Source of the DNA: Marinobacter sp. ATCH36
GTDB taxonomy: Bacteria > Pseudomonadota > Gammaproteobacteria > Pseudomonadales > Oleiphilaceae
Direction: 5' to 3'
Assembly (NCBI RefSeq): GCF_023555055.1
Contig: NZ_JAMJPL010000002.1
Coordinates: 1 to 64,000 of the forward strand
DNA length: 64,000 bases
This document shows positions 17,701-27,269 of this stretch, piece after piece. Numbering within the stretch: position 1 is the first letter of the stretch; the number at the start of each line of letters is the position of its first letter. The translations under genes were made by a program, and so were the position numbers. The notes beneath the pieces were generated by a model. That model was given only the letters and a program-made list of their open reading frames with translations. It did not search any database and was not told where the DNA came from.

Positions 17701-18629
17701 GTTGCTGCGCCGGCAGCAGGAGCAATGGCCGTGGGATGGTTATGAGTCTCCACCTTCATGAGGATGTGGATATCCTCTTCGTGGTACCGATACACGCCGG
17801 ACGCCGGATCCGGGAAGAAACGGCCACCACGATTGCCGGCAATTACCGACGCGTTGTCCTTGTAGGCAGACAGCACGCCTTCGCTGTTCATCTCGAAGGT
17901 ATTACGGATCATGGCAAACAGGGATTTTTCCTGGCCCTCTCCGTCAATGTCCCAGGAGGCATTAAAAATCTTGTGGCGACAGTGCTCCGAGTTGGCCTGA
18001 GCAAACATCATCAGTTCAACGTCGGTGGGATCCCGTTCAAGATCTGAAAAGGACTCAACCAGGTAATCAATCTCGTCGTCCGCCAGTGCCAGGCCGAGTG
18101 AACGGTTGGCTTCCACCAGGGCCTGGGTGCCACCGGACAACACCGGGATACGATTGAGAGTGCGGGGCTCCTCGGTATGGAACAGCAACTCTGCCCCGCC
18201 CATCTCGTGGAAGACCTTCTGGGTCATGCGGTCATGGAGCAGTGCTGCAATTTTTTCCCGCTGTGCCAGCCCCAGCTTACGATTTGCCTTGATATAATAG
18301 GCCGTGCCGCGCTCAATCCGACGGATTTGCCTTAATCCACAGTTGCGGGCGATATCTGTCGCCTTGCTCGACCAGGGCGACAGAGTGCCGGGCCGCGGAA
18401 CCACCAGGAACAATACACCGTCGGGTTCTTCAGCGGGCACACTCGGCCCGTACGTCAGCAGCCGGTCAAGCACCACCTGATCGGATTCGGAGAGAGGGGA
18501 CTCAAGATCCGTGAAGTGCATGAACTCGGCATATACATGCCCCACTTCAGGAACAATGTCCTGAATGCGGGCATGAAGCTTGCGGGAGCGAAAGGGCGAA
18601 AGCGCAGGAGCGCCACGAAGTTCAAGCAT
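14721..18629 (-). CDS. purL: Phosphoribosylformylglycinamidine synthase (large single-chain type)
   Basis: PurL makes FGAM from FGAR, glutamine and ATP, the fourth step of purine synthesis. About 1302 residues is the normal length for the fused proteobacterial enzyme. The order is an N-terminal substrate domain, then the FGAM synthase core with [30 protein letters not shown] and [11 protein letters not shown]. The C-terminal class I glutaminase domain has the nucleophile Cys in [12 protein letters not shown] and the His/Glu pair near MMPHPERVF. The longest frame begins 33 codons earlier; the ATG at 18629 gives the usual [11 protein letters not shown] start. It is divergent from mltF, and the same purL/mltF neighbourhood occurs in Pseudomonas. 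Confidence 0.97.
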   Translation of the reverse strand: MLELRGAPALSPFRSRKLHARIQDIVPEVGHVYAEFMHFTDLESPLSESDQVVLDRLLTYGPSVPAEEPDGVLFLVVPRPGTLSPWSSKATDIARNCGLRQIRRIERGTAYYIKANRKLGLAQREKIAALLHDRMTQKVFHEMGGAELLFHTEEPRTLNRIPVLSGGTQALVEANRSLGLALADDEIDYLVESFSDLERDPTDVELMMFAQANSEHCRHKIFNASWDIDGEGQEKSLFAMIRNTFEMNSEGVLSAYKDNASVIAGNRGGRFFPDPASGVYRYHEEDIHILMKVETHNHPTAIAPAAGAATGSGGEIRDEGATGRGSKPKAGLAGFTVSNLNLPDDPQPWELGYGKPDRIASPLDIMIEGPIGGAAFNNEFGRPNLAGYFRTFEELVPGAAGEEVRGYHKPIMIAGGLGNIRASHVEKGNIPIGAKLIVLGGPSMLIGLGGGAASSMDSGSSNENLDFASVQRDNPEMERRCQEVIDRCWQMGDDNPICFIHDVGAGGLSNAMPELVKDGGRGGRFELRDIPSDEPGMSPLEIWCNESQERYVMAVAPENLEQFDALCRRERCPYAVIGEATETHHLELGDSYFDDRPVDLPMEVLFGKPPRMHRSVSRSSFTKPIFDSTKIDLEDAIGRVLRLPSVGSKSFLITIGDRTITGLVARDQMSGPWQVPVSDVAVTSTSFDVKTGEAMAMGERTPVAVIDAPASGRMAVGEVITNMAAAPIARLQDIRLSANWMAAAGHPGEDENLYETVRAVGMELCPALGITIPVGKDSMSMKTVWEEEDSGEQKSVTSPLSLIISGFAPVTDVDRTLTPQLITDAGETDLILIDLAAGQNRLGGSALAQVYRHVGAVAPDLDDPEDIKAFFAVIQGLNADGKLLAYHDRSDGGLFVTLAEMSFAAHSGIDIKLDGLAEDSSQFPRELFNEELGAVIQVRREDTDFVLQQFSGAGLGDHTSVVGSLNQDDCIRYTFEGNEIIVRPRAELQRLWAETSYRVQSLRDNADCAQEEFDNLLDADDPGLHAELTFDVSEDVAAPYINKGARPKIAVLREQGVNGQVEMAAAFDRAGFESADVHMSDLLSGRVSLEGFNSLVACGGFSYGDVLGAGEGWAKSILFSDRVRDQFAAFFNRQDTLALGVCNGCQMLSNLHELIPGSEGWPRFVRNQSEQFEARLVMAEVTSSPSAFMDGMAGSRMPIAVAHGEGRAEFAPGTSADELSDSELVALRYVDNRGDVTTRYPYNPNGSEAGITGVTTRDGRVTIMMPHPERVFRTSQHSWHPKDWAEDAPWIRMFRNARRWFE

Positions 18630-18787
18630 GATCAAAACCTGTACGCACGGAACTGGGAGCCGGGGCACGCCTCCTGTTCGCCGGAGCGTCCGGTGACAGG
18701 AGAATGCTGGCCATTTGGAAGCCCGCAATGATACTTGAAACGGGGTTCGGGATACAGCAGCAAAAGGTCATAACCTGCCACAGGCAT

Positions 18788-18816
18788 TTGACATTGTTTT
18801 GCACATTAAATAATCA
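18788..18816 (+). promoter_or_regulatory. Possible sigma-70 promoter for mltF
   Basis: A perfect TTGACA stands at 18788-18793, followed after 17 bases by a weak -10 candidate TAATCA (18811-18816) in an AT-rich patch. It lies about 60 bases before the mltF start and points towards that gene. The weak -10 keeps this tentative. Confidence 0.4.
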
Positions 18817-18877
18817 CCTCCATTGACCGCTCCCCTCCGACCGGGGATTATTAGGAACGGGACAGGGAGTTCAGAGT

Positions 18878-20395
18878 TTGCAAAAAACAGATCGCCAACC
18901 ATTGGTTCTCGACCTGGCAAGGCACACTTGCCTGCTTGCGATTGCCTTCGTCATTGCCGGCTGCTCCAGGCCGAGCACACTCCAGGAGATACGCTCGGAG
19001 GGTGTGCTGCACGTTATTACCCGAAACACCCCCTCCGTTTACTACGAAGGCCGTGATGGCCCCACCGGCTATGACTTTGAACTCGCTCGGCTATTTGCCA
19101 ACGACCTGGGCGTAGAATTGAAGGTGCGGGTAGCAGACGACAACACGGGCGTGCTTTCTGTGATTGACCAGGACTATGCCCATATCGGGCTCGCCGGATT
19201 GTCCTACCGCCCGAATTTTCCAGGCCGATATCACACAATCTCCAACGGAGTTGAGGCAGAGTCCGTGGTGGTATACCACCGCGAGACCGATCGTCCAGAC
19301 TCACTCGACGACCTGGAAGGTCAGACCCTGCACCTGGTCGCAGACAGCAATCACGAGCACCAACTGAAGCAATTGCAGACGGAAAACAAAGGGCTGCAAT
19401 GGGAGGTTCATCCCGGGCTGGATGCGGCTGGCATACTGGCGCGGGTTGAGTCAGGAGAATTTTCCATGGCCATCGTTTCCTCCAATGAACTTGATCTCAA
19501 TCACGTCTTTTTCCCGATGGTCAAAAGCGCGTTCAGCCTGGGCGAACCGGAAAACCTTCTCTGGCTGTTTCCCGGCGAGCAGGATCAGACCCTGGCCAAT
19601 GCTGCCAGGGATTTCATCAGCGAGCTGAGGGAAAGTGGCGCACTGGCCCAGATTTCAGAGCGCTTTTACGGCCATCTGGACCGCCTCAACTACGTGGGCG
19701 CTCGAACTTTTGTCCATCATGTGGAAAATCGGCTACCGAAGTATGAAAGCCTGTTTCGTGACTATGCGTCCAACTACGAGCTGGACTGGCGCCTGCTGGC
19801 CGCCATCGGCTATCAGGAGTCCCACTGGCGGCCCAACGCTGTGTCTCCAACCGGCGTGCGTGGCCTGATGATGTTGACCCGCACAACCGCCAAACATATC
19901 GGCATAAAAAACCGGCTTGACGTAGAGCAAAGCATCCAGGGCGGTGCCAAGTATTTCACCATGGTCCACAGAAAGGTTCCTGAGCGCATTCAGGAACCGG
20001 ATCGCACCTGGTTCGCGCTGGCATCATACAACGTCGGCTGGGGCCATGTGGAAGACGCCCGCAGACTCACCGAGGGCGCAGGCAAGGACCCCGACCGCTG
20101 GATGGATGTAAAGGAGTTCCTGCCGCTACTGGCCCAGAAAGAATGGTATACCAAAACCCGTTTTGGCTATGCCCGTGGCCATGAACCGGTAATCTATGTG
20201 CAGAACATCCGGCGCTACTACGACGTTCTGGCCTGGATGACAGAACCCATGGAAGTCGCTGAAGCGCCTCAAAAACCCTGGTTCAAAGACCTTGAGGGCA
20301 TGGAAAAGATTATCCGGCCCGGCGACACAGTACCTGACCAGAAAACCCGGGCCAGCCTGCCAAGTGAACTGGGGTTCGTTCCGCCAACACTATAG
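18878..20395 (+). CDS. mltF: Membrane-bound lytic murein transglycosylase F
   Basis: MltF cleaves peptidoglycan between MurNAc and GlcNAc, leaving a 1,6-anhydro end. The 505-residue protein begins with a lipoprotein signal (lipobox IAGC, Cys29). It continues with a solute-binding-type regulatory domain (about 40-265: LHVITRNTPSVYYE, GPTGYDFELARLFA) and ends with an SLT goose-lysozyme-like domain. The catalytic Glu is Glu314 in GYQESHWRP, with GVRGLMMLT and FALASYNVGWGH further on. The start is a TTG at 18878 with AGGGAG upstream; no ATG precedes the lipobox. The stop overlaps the end of recX on the other strand by six bases. Confidence 0.95.
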   Translation: MQKTDRQPLVLDLARHTCLLAIAFVIAGCSRPSTLQEIRSEGVLHVITRNTPSVYYEGRDGPTGYDFELARLFANDLGVELKVRVADDNTGVLSVIDQDYAHIGLAGLSYRPNFPGRYHTISNGVEAESVVVYHRETDRPDSLDDLEGQTLHLVADSNHEHQLKQLQTENKGLQWEVHPGLDAAGILARVESGEFSMAIVSSNELDLNHVFFPMVKSAFSLGEPENLLWLFPGEQDQTLANAARDFISELRESGALAQISERFYGHLDRLNYVGARTFVHHVENRLPKYESLFRDYASNYELDWRLLAAIGYQESHWRPNAVSPTGVRGLMMLTRTTAKHIGIKNRLDVEQSIQGGAKYFTMVHRKVPERIQEPDRTWFALASYNVGWGHVEDARRLTEGAGKDPDRWMDVKEFLPLLAQKEWYTKTRFGYARGHEPVIYVQNIRRYYDVLAWMTEPMEVAEAPQKPWFKDLEGMEKIIRPGDTVPDQKTRASLPSELGFVPPTL

Positions 20396-20857
20396 TCGTC
20401 GCTCCAGCGCTGACTCCACCTGATCGGACGCAAACCCCCTTCTTGCAAGAAACCTTGCCTGGCGGACCTTTTCGTCCCAATCGTCAGTGATATCACTCAG
20501 TCCAAACCGCTTCTCCCGCAGCAGCACCGCGCGCTCTACCCATTCGGCATCGGTCAGCTCACGGAGGCAAGCGGGGGATGTGTGAATGCAAAGTTGTTGA
20601 AGCTCTGCCAGAATCTTAAGCGGGCCATAACCCAGGTCCATCCTCTGGCGCGCGTAGACATCGGAAAACCGCTCATCGTCCAGCCAGCCTTCCATTTCAT
20701 AGTCGTCGAGGACCCGCTCGATCACATCGGAGTCGATCTTTCTCTGTCTGAGTTTGAGGGATAACTCAAGGCGGCTATGTTCCCTGCGAGCCAACAGGCG
20801 CAACGCTGCGGAACGGGCCCTGTAATCCTGATCATCCTGATTTGATGCTTTTCCCAT
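20390..20857 (-). CDS. recX: RecA-modulating protein RecX
   Basis: RecX proteins bind RecA filaments and limit their growth. The protein of about 155 residues shows the three-helix repeats of the family: ALRLLARREHSRLELSLKL, VLDDYEMEGWLDDERFSDVYARQR, and the late KVRQARFLARRGFASDQV. I start it at the ATG at 20857 (MGKASNQ) because GGGAAGAG lies six bases upstream; a longer frame opens at 20884. In many gammaproteobacteria recX follows recA, but here recA is not adjacent and recX is convergent with mltF. Confidence 0.88.
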   Translation of the reverse strand: MGKASNQDDQDYRARSAALRLLARREHSRLELSLKLRQRKIDSDVIERVLDDYEMEGWLDDERFSDVYARQRMDLGYGPLKILAELQQLCIHTSPACLRELTDAEWVERAVLLREKRFGLSDITDDWDEKVRQARFLARRGFASDQVESALERRL

Positions 20858-21039
20858 TCTGACTCTTCCCGCAAATGCCGACAAAACGCTAGACTAGCCC
20901 CCACTAATTTAAGCTGCCCGATGAAACCGGGACAACCAGCTGACGTATCCGGCATCCGGAGTACCGGATAACGCCGATGTTCGGTGCAGGCTTACTTTGC
21001 CGGCACCGGGAACTGGATTCAATATCAAAGGATAACCCC

Positions 21040-23511
21040 ATGGCTGCATTCATCCAGAAACTGTTCAGGAATCGTAAGGCAAACCCAGCGCCCCCTGCCC
21101 CGGTTCGACGGGAACAAACGCCTGAAAATCTGGAAAAGGTAAACAGGCAGGATGACAAGCGCGAGCAGCAAGCCGGACTTCTGAAGTCCGCACCCACCGA
21201 TGGACAACTTGAGGAACTGGCAACCAGCGGCATGACAGCTGGCATCCGTATTGAAGCCGCTGAAGCGTTAGCAGATAAAGCGGCTCTTCAGCGCGTCCAG
21301 AAGCTTGCCAAGGGAAAGGACAAAGGGGTTTATCAGACAGTACGCCAGAAGCTCCAGCACATTCGCGATGAAGAAGAGCAGCAACGAAAGCTGGCCGAGG
21401 CCATACAGACACTGGTACGCAATGCCACTGAGCAGGCACGCAGTGATGACACCAAACTGTTTGAAGCCCGCCTGGAAGCCCTGCTGCAAAAATGGGCAGA
21501 AGTTGAGTCCCGGGCTTCGCAGCAGCAGACCACCGACTTTTTACAGGCTGTCCATCAGTGCCGTGACCGCCTCCGCGAGATGCAGGCAGAGAAAGAGCAG
21601 CACCGGCATCAGCAGGAGCAGCGGAACCAGCGCGCGGAAACCCTGTCGCTACTGGAAAACACCCTTGATGAACTGAAACGGCAGGACCCTGACCTGGAAC
21701 CGTCTCTGGCCTCGCTGGACGCGCTACAGAAAACCCAGGAAAATCGCTGGCTGGAAGCGACCCGGGACACCCAGGTCGACAAGCAGGAACAGAAAGCTTA
21801 CGAAAACCTGATGCAGACACTGCGGGCCTACATAGCCGCCGTTAGACGCCTGGGCCAGCACCGGGAAGAGATTACCTCACTGCAGAACCCTGCAGAGGGT
21901 GACCCCGAAGACGAAACAGGAGCCAACAAAGCTAAAGACATACTCGATAACATTGAGTGGCCGAAGGACTTCCAGCGCCCCTCGCTGCTGGATTCCCTGC
22001 ACCGGACCGCGGGCAAGCCTCGCCCCGCGAAAACAGGAAAGCCGGACGCCGAAGAACAGGCACACCTGACCGACTCGCTGCGGCAGACCCTCGATAAGCT
22101 GGAAGCTACCCTGGAAGCCAAGCAGCTGAAGGAGTCCCGCCAACTTTTCAAGACGGCACAGAATCAGCTCAAGAACCTGGATCACCACCACAGCAAATCC
22201 CTACAGCCCAGAATTCACCTGCTGGGCGGGCAACTGCGGGAGCTCACCGACTGGCAGGGCTTTGCCACCCGCCCGAAACAGATTTCCCTGTGTGAGCAGA
22301 TGGAATATCTGGCAGACCAGCCCATGGAGCCGGAGGCCAAAGCCGAACGAATCAAGGAACTACAAAATGAGTGGCGCGACCTTGGCGGCTCATCGGACCG
22401 GGACTTGTGGTCACGGTTCAAGCAGGCTTCGGATCTGGCCTATGAGCCCTGCAAGGCTTATTTTTCCGCGAAATCCGGCCTGAAAAAAGCAAACCTTGAG
22501 ACCCGGAAAACAATCTGTGAGCAACTCCGCACCTTCCTTGAGAACGCAGACTGGCAAACCATTGAATGGAAAGCTGCCGAGCGCATTCATCAGACCGCGC
22601 GGGAAGAGTGGAAAGCAGCCTGGCCGGTAGAATTCCGTGACAACCGGTCGGTACAGAAACAATTCGATGAACTTCTCAAACAGCTTGAAGAGCCTTTGAA
22701 TGAAGAGCGCAAGAAAAACGAAGCACTCAAACAGGGCGTTGTGGAACGGGCTGAAGCCCTGATCGATCACGAGCCCCTTGGTGAAGCCATGAATCAGGCC
22801 AAATCTCTGCAAAGTGAGTGGACCAACATCGGCATCACCCGCCATCGCGAAGACAGGAAGCTGTGGCAGGCATTTCGCAAGGCATGTGACCAGATTTTTG
22901 CGCGCCGGGATGCCCATAAGAATGAGCAGGAACAACGTTCCCGCGAGGCGGATGAAAAAGCGCAACCGGTGCTTTCCGCCAGCAAATCGGTGGGCGCCGA
23001 TGCCAGTAAGGATACCTTGCAGGCTACCCTGACAGAGCTGAATTCCCTCAAGAGCGAGCCTCTATCAGCTGGCGCCAGGGAACAGGTCAGCAACGAACGC
23101 AGCCGACTTTCCGCGCTCGCCTCCAACCGCCAATTGCAGGAACAGATTGAAACCTGGAAGCATTGGATAGCGGCCAGAAGCACCAGCACCCTCGACAGCA
23201 ATGCACTGCCTGGCCACTGGGCCGAGCTAGCCGCGAGTGTGGGGCAACCGGACCCGGTAGAACTGGTTATCCGCGCCGAAATACTGGCGGAGGTCCCCTC
23301 CCCGGAGGAAGACCAGGGCCGCCGCATGGAGATCCAGGTTCAGCGCCTTGCCGAAGGGATGGGTAACTCGGCGTCCGACAACGACAAATCAGAGCAACTG
23401 GAAATGCTGATCGCAAACTGGTGCGTGGTGCAGCCGGTGGATGTGCTAAGCGAGCCCCTGGCACAGCGCCTTGGGCGAGCAATGGAGGCTGTGCTGGGGC
23501 GCAGGAGCTAA
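21040..23511 (+). CDS. DUF349 repeat protein
   Basis: The 823-residue protein is strongly charged and mostly helical. An N-terminal part with ATSGMTAGIRIEAAEALADK (HEAT-like helices) and long Gln/Glu/Lys-rich coiled coils leads into several DUF349 units. These are recognisable by the spaced W and the pattern ELQNEWRDLGGSSDRDLWSRF and LQSEWTNIGITRHREDRKLW. Function of the family is unknown; some members have been linked to cell envelope or nucleic-acid processes, which the sequence cannot test. The start at 21040 has AAAGGA seven bases upstream and gives MAAFIQKLF; an upstream in-frame ATG at 20977 lacks such support. It stands alone. Confidence 0.88.
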   Translation: MAAFIQKLFRNRKANPAPPAPVRREQTPENLEKVNRQDDKREQQAGLLKSAPTDGQLEELATSGMTAGIRIEAAEALADKAALQRVQKLAKGKDKGVYQTVRQKLQHIRDEEEQQRKLAEAIQTLVRNATEQARSDDTKLFEARLEALLQKWAEVESRASQQQTTDFLQAVHQCRDRLREMQAEKEQHRHQQEQRNQRAETLSLLENTLDELKRQDPDLEPSLASLDALQKTQENRWLEATRDTQVDKQEQKAYENLMQTLRAYIAAVRRLGQHREEITSLQNPAEGDPEDETGANKAKDILDNIEWPKDFQRPSLLDSLHRTAGKPRPAKTGKPDAEEQAHLTDSLRQTLDKLEATLEAKQLKESRQLFKTAQNQLKNLDHHHSKSLQPRIHLLGGQLRELTDWQGFATRPKQISLCEQMEYLADQPMEPEAKAERIKELQNEWRDLGGSSDRDLWSRFKQASDLAYEPCKAYFSAKSGLKKANLETRKTICEQLRTFLENADWQTIEWKAAERIHQTAREEWKAAWPVEFRDNRSVQKQFDELLKQLEEPLNEERKKNEALKQGVVERAEALIDHEPLGEAMNQAKSLQSEWTNIGITRHREDRKLWQAFRKACDQIFARRDAHKNEQEQRSREADEKAQPVLSASKSVGADASKDTLQATLTELNSLKSEPLSAGAREQVSNERSRLSALASNRQLQEQIETWKHWIAARSTSTLDSNALPGHWAELAASVGQPDPVELVIRAEILAEVPSPEEDQGRRMEIQVQRLAEGMGNSASDNDKSEQLEMLIANWCVVQPVDVLSEPLAQRLGRAMEAVLGRRS

Positions 23512-23642
23512 TCGTCATGACCGGCGTGAGCACTTTCGCCAATGGGATTGGCAGCGCACGTCATTACGCATGGAGGCCGTAAACCGCTATGGTTGGGCTT
23601 TGGAATGCTATCCCCTAGTCAAAGACCAACAGAGGACAGGAA

Positions 23643-24851
23643 ATGACCACCGAAGCCTATATCTTCGATGCCGTTCGCACGCCACGTGGACGCGGCAAGA
23701 AAGACGGTTCCCTGCACAGCGTCAAACCCATCACACTACTGACCACCGTGCTCAAAGCGCTGCAGGAAAGAAACAGCCTGGACACCGCCCAGGTTGACGA
23801 TATCGTTATGGGCTGCGTTACCGCCGTTGGCGACCAGGGTGCGGATATTGCCAAAACCGCTGCCCTGGCAGCGGACTGGCACGAAGTCGTTGCCGGCGTC
23901 ACCCTTAACCGGTTCTGCGCCTCTGGCCTGGAAGCCGTCAATCTGGCGGCCATGAAAGTCCGATCCGGCTGGGAAGATCTGGTGGTTGCCGGGGGTGTTG
24001 AAGCCATGTCCCGCGTTCCCATGGGTTCCGATGGTGGAGCCTGGGCAACCGATCCGGCCACCAACCTGCATACCGGCTTCATGCCTCAGGGCATCGGCGC
24101 GGACCTGATCGCCACACTGGAGGGCTTCAGCCGCGAGGATGTGGACGGATTTGCGGTAAAGTCCCAGCAAAAAGCCGCTAACGCCTGGGAAAAGGGTTAT
24201 TTTTCCAAATCCATCATCCCCGTCACCGATCAGAACGGCGTGATGATTCTGGACCGCGATGAGCATGTGCGGGGCAATACCACCGTAGAATCCCTGTCCG
24301 GCCTCAAGCCCTCGTTCCAGTTGATGGGTGAAATGGGCTTCGACGGCGTGGCCCGGGAAAAATACCACTACGTGGAGAGGATCAACCACGTGCACCATGC
24401 CGGCAACTCCTCCGGCATTGTTGATGGTGCAACCGCCATGCTGATTGGCAGCGAGGCCAAGGGCAAAGCCATGGGCCTCAAGCCCCGTGCCCGCATCCTG
24501 GCCACTGCCGTGACCAGCACAGACCCCACCATCATGCTTACCGGCCCTGCCCCGGCGGCCCGCAAGGCACTGGAAAAAGCCGGCATGACAGCGGACCAGA
24601 TTGATCTGTTCGAGGTGAACGAAGCCTTTGCCTCAGTGGTGATGCGCTTCCAGAAGGAACTGTCGGTTCCCGATGAGAAAGTGAATGTAAACGGTGGCGC
24701 CATTGCCATGGGCCACCCCCTGGGTGCCACTGGTGCCATGATTCTGGGCACCCTGCTCGACGAACTGGAGCGGAGAGAACTGCGCTACGGCCTGGCCACC
24801 CTGTGTGTGGGTGGCGGAATGGGTATTGCCACCATCATTGAGCGCGTCTGA
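23643..24851 (+). CDS. Acetyl-CoA C-acyltransferase (thiolase)
   Basis: This thiolase splits or forms 3-ketoacyl-CoA. The 402-residue protein has the nucleophile Cys92 in [12 protein letters not shown]. It also has His and Cys of the later motifs [14 protein letters not shown] and TLCVGGGMG, and VNEAFASVV. The pairing with a FadB/FadJ-like multifunctional protein 32 bases downstream makes it the beta-oxidation thiolase of a two-gene operon, of the FadI/FadA type. An acetoacetyl-CoA thiolase activity is also possible, which would let it finish the 3-hydroxybutyryl-CoA route from the B12 mutase operon; this is inference. AGGA precedes the ATG. Confidence 0.93.
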   Translation: MTTEAYIFDAVRTPRGRGKKDGSLHSVKPITLLTTVLKALQERNSLDTAQVDDIVMGCVTAVGDQGADIAKTAALAADWHEVVAGVTLNRFCASGLEAVNLAAMKVRSGWEDLVVAGGVEAMSRVPMGSDGGAWATDPATNLHTGFMPQGIGADLIATLEGFSREDVDGFAVKSQQKAANAWEKGYFSKSIIPVTDQNGVMILDRDEHVRGNTTVESLSGLKPSFQLMGEMGFDGVAREKYHYVERINHVHHAGNSSGIVDGATAMLIGSEAKGKAMGLKPRARILATAVTSTDPTIMLTGPAPAARKALEKAGMTADQIDLFEVNEAFASVVMRFQKELSVPDEKVNVNGGAIAMGHPLGATGAMILGTLLDELERRELRYGLATLCVGGGMGIATIIERV

Positions 24852-24883
24852 GCCGACTACTGATTCTGAGAGGAGAACCGATT

Positions 24884-27034
24884 ATGAGCGCCATTCACTA
24901 CAACCTGGGTTCAGACCAGATACTGACCCTGACCATCGATATGCCGGGCCAATCTGCAAACACCATGAATGCAGACTTTCGCTCCGCACTGACTGATACC
25001 GTGGGAAAGGTGAAAAATGACCTCGACAACATTCGCGGCATTATTGTCACGTCTGCCAAGAAAACCTTCTTTGCAGGCGGCGACCTGAAAGAACTTCACA
25101 AAGTGACCCGGGAAGACGCCGGCACCTTTGAGGCCATGGTCAACAGCATGAAGGCCGAGATGCGCGTTCTCGAGACCAGCGGGAAGCCCATCGTGGCGGC
25201 CATCAACGGCTCGGCCCTCGGCGGCGGCCTGGAAATCTGTCTGGCCTGCCATCACCGCGTGGTGATGGACGACGACAAGATCCAGCTTGGCCTGCCGGAA
25301 GTAACACTGGGCCTTCTCCCCGGCGGTGGCGGCACCCAGCGACTGCCCCGGATGATTGGCCTGGAAGCCGCCTTCCCGTATCTGATGGAAGGCAAGAAGG
25401 TAAACCCGGAAGCTGCGCTGAAGGCAGGCATTGTTGACGAACTGGCGTCTTCCACCGATGACATGATGGCGAAAGCCCGGACCTTCATCGAAGCCAACCC
25501 GAAAAGCCAGCAACCCTGGGACCAGAAAGGCTTCAGGTTCCCCGGCGGCGCGCCCCATCACCCCGCCATGGCACAGAAACTGGCCATCGCCCCGGCTATG
25601 CTCAAGCAGAAGACGAAAGGCTGCTACCCCGCCCCGGAGCGCATCCTGTCTGCAGCCGTGGAAGGTGCGCAGGTGGACTTCGATAACGGCAGCCTGATCG
25701 AAACCCGTTATTTCGCCGAACTGGTCACCGGTCAGGTCGCCAAGAACATGACCGGCACCTTCTGGTTCCAGCTAAACGCTGTCAATGCGGGAGAAAGCCG
25801 CCCTTCAGGCGTTGAAAAGGAAACCTTCCACAAGGTCGGCATTCTGGGCGCGGGTATGATGGGTGCAGGTATCGCCTATTCTACCGCTACTCGCGGTGTT
25901 GAAGTGGTGCTCAAGGACGTTTCCACCGAAAACGCCGAGAAAGGCAAAGCCTATTCCGAGAAACTGCTGGCCAAGAAAGTCAGCCGCGGACGCATGACCG
26001 AGGCGCAGAAAACCGAGGTGCTGAACCGCATCAAAGCCACTGGCTCCGCCGACGACCTTGAAGGCTGTGACCTGGTAATTGAAGCCGTGTTCGAAGACAG
26101 CGATCTTAAAGCAAAGGTCACCAAAGAGGCAGAGGCCAGACTGATTGAGACTGGCATCTTTGCGTCCAACACCTCCACGATACCCATTACCCAGCTGGCC
26201 AAAGCCTCTGGAAAGCCGGAAAACTTTATCGGCCTGCACTTCTTCTCGCCCGTGGACAAGATGCAACTGGTGGAAATCATCGTGGGGGCAAAAACCTCTG
26301 ATGACACCCTGGCCCGCGCCTTTGATTACGTGCAGCAGATTGGCAAGATCCCCATTGTGGTGAACGACAGCCGAGGCTTCTTCACCTCCCGCGTGTTCGG
26401 AACGTTTGTGAACGAGGGTATCGCCATGCTGGGCGAAGGAGTCCATCCATCCAGCATCGAAAATGCCGGTGTTCTGGCCGGTATGCCGGTAGGCCCTCTG
26501 GCCATCTCCGACGAAGTCAGCATGACGTTGATGCAGCACATCCGTGACCAGAGCAAAAAAGATACGGAAGCGGCAGGCAACACCTGGAACGCACACCCGG
26601 CCGAGGCGGTGATCGACCAGATGGTGGGCAGCCACAACCGCAAAGGCAAGGCTGCGGGCGCCGGCTTCTACGAATACCCGGAATCGGGCAAGAAATATCT
26701 GTGGCCGGAACTGGAAAATCTGTTCGTGGACCAGGGAAAAGCCCGGGCCACCGAGCTACAGGACCTGAAAGACCGCATTCTGTTCATCCAGGCCATCGAA
26801 ACCGTTCGCTGCCTCGAGGAAGGCGTGCTCCGAACCGTTGAGGACGCCAATATCGGCAGCATCTTCGGCATCGGCTTTGCGCCCTGGACTGGCGGCGCCA
26901 TCCAGTTCATTAACCAGTACGGCGTGAGGGACTTTGCAGAAAGGGCAAAATATCTCGCGGAAAGCTTTGGCGAGCGTTTCACTCCGCCGGCCATCCTGTT
27001 ACAGAAGGCAGAGACCAACACGAACTTCAGCTGA
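24884..27034 (+). CDS. Multifunctional beta-oxidation enzyme, enoyl-CoA hydratase / 3-hydroxyacyl-CoA dehydrogenase (FadJ/FadB-like)
   Basis: The 716-residue protein hydrates enoyl-CoA and oxidises (S)-3-hydroxyacyl-CoA with NAD. The N-terminal crotonase domain has FFAGGDLKEL, GSALGGGLEICLACH and LLPGGGGTQRLPR. The NAD-binding domain begins near residue 317 with VGILGAGMMGAGIAYS and continues with NTSTIPITQLA and the catalytic GLHFFSPVDKMQLVEI. Two C-terminal HCDH helical domains follow. The preceding gene is its thiolase partner. It resembles the short-spacer FadJ group common in Marinobacter and Pseudomonas. An AGAGGAGA stretch precedes the ATG. Confidence 0.94.
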   Translation: MSAIHYNLGSDQILTLTIDMPGQSANTMNADFRSALTDTVGKVKNDLDNIRGIIVTSAKKTFFAGGDLKELHKVTREDAGTFEAMVNSMKAEMRVLETSGKPIVAAINGSALGGGLEICLACHHRVVMDDDKIQLGLPEVTLGLLPGGGGTQRLPRMIGLEAAFPYLMEGKKVNPEAALKAGIVDELASSTDDMMAKARTFIEANPKSQQPWDQKGFRFPGGAPHHPAMAQKLAIAPAMLKQKTKGCYPAPERILSAAVEGAQVDFDNGSLIETRYFAELVTGQVAKNMTGTFWFQLNAVNAGESRPSGVEKETFHKVGILGAGMMGAGIAYSTATRGVEVVLKDVSTENAEKGKAYSEKLLAKKVSRGRMTEAQKTEVLNRIKATGSADDLEGCDLVIEAVFEDSDLKAKVTKEAEARLIETGIFASNTSTIPITQLAKASGKPENFIGLHFFSPVDKMQLVEIIVGAKTSDDTLARAFDYVQQIGKIPIVVNDSRGFFTSRVFGTFVNEGIAMLGEGVHPSSIENAGVLAGMPVGPLAISDEVSMTLMQHIRDQSKKDTEAAGNTWNAHPAEAVIDQMVGSHNRKGKAAGAGFYEYPESGKKYLWPELENLFVDQGKARATELQDLKDRILFIQAIETVRCLEEGVLRTVEDANIGSIFGIGFAPWTGGAIQFINQYGVRDFAERAKYLAESFGERFTPPAILLQKAETNTNFS

Positions 27035-27044
27035 CCCCTGCCCT

Positions 27045-27076
27045 TTCTTGCCGGAGCCCATGCGCTCCGGCAAGAA
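27045..27076. terminator. Perfect 13-bp hairpin after the thiolase/FadJ operon
   Basis: TTCTTGCCGGAGC (27045-27057) pairs perfectly with GCTCCGGCAAGAA (27064-27076) across a 6-base loop, 10 bases after the FadJ-like stop codon. There is no T-run after it on either strand beyond TT, so it may be a weak terminator or an mRNA-stabilising 3' structure. Confidence 0.6.
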
Positions 27077-27269
27077 CACCTGCCCAGCCCCTGAGCTTCC
27101 ACGCTTACCAACCTGACTATTTCATGGACAGATTGTCACGAACCGATACTTCAACGCTATGGCAACCGTACCTACGCTTGCCTACAATAAAATCATGAGT
27201 CATTCCGGCGATATTCGCTGACCCTTTTTCGTCACCCGTATCGCCACCCACCGTCAGGTATACAAGCTT

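Noticed and set aside
24911..26635. Long antisense frames opposite the FadJ-like gene
   Set aside because: They arise from GC-rich codon structure on the coding strand and show no conserved motif.
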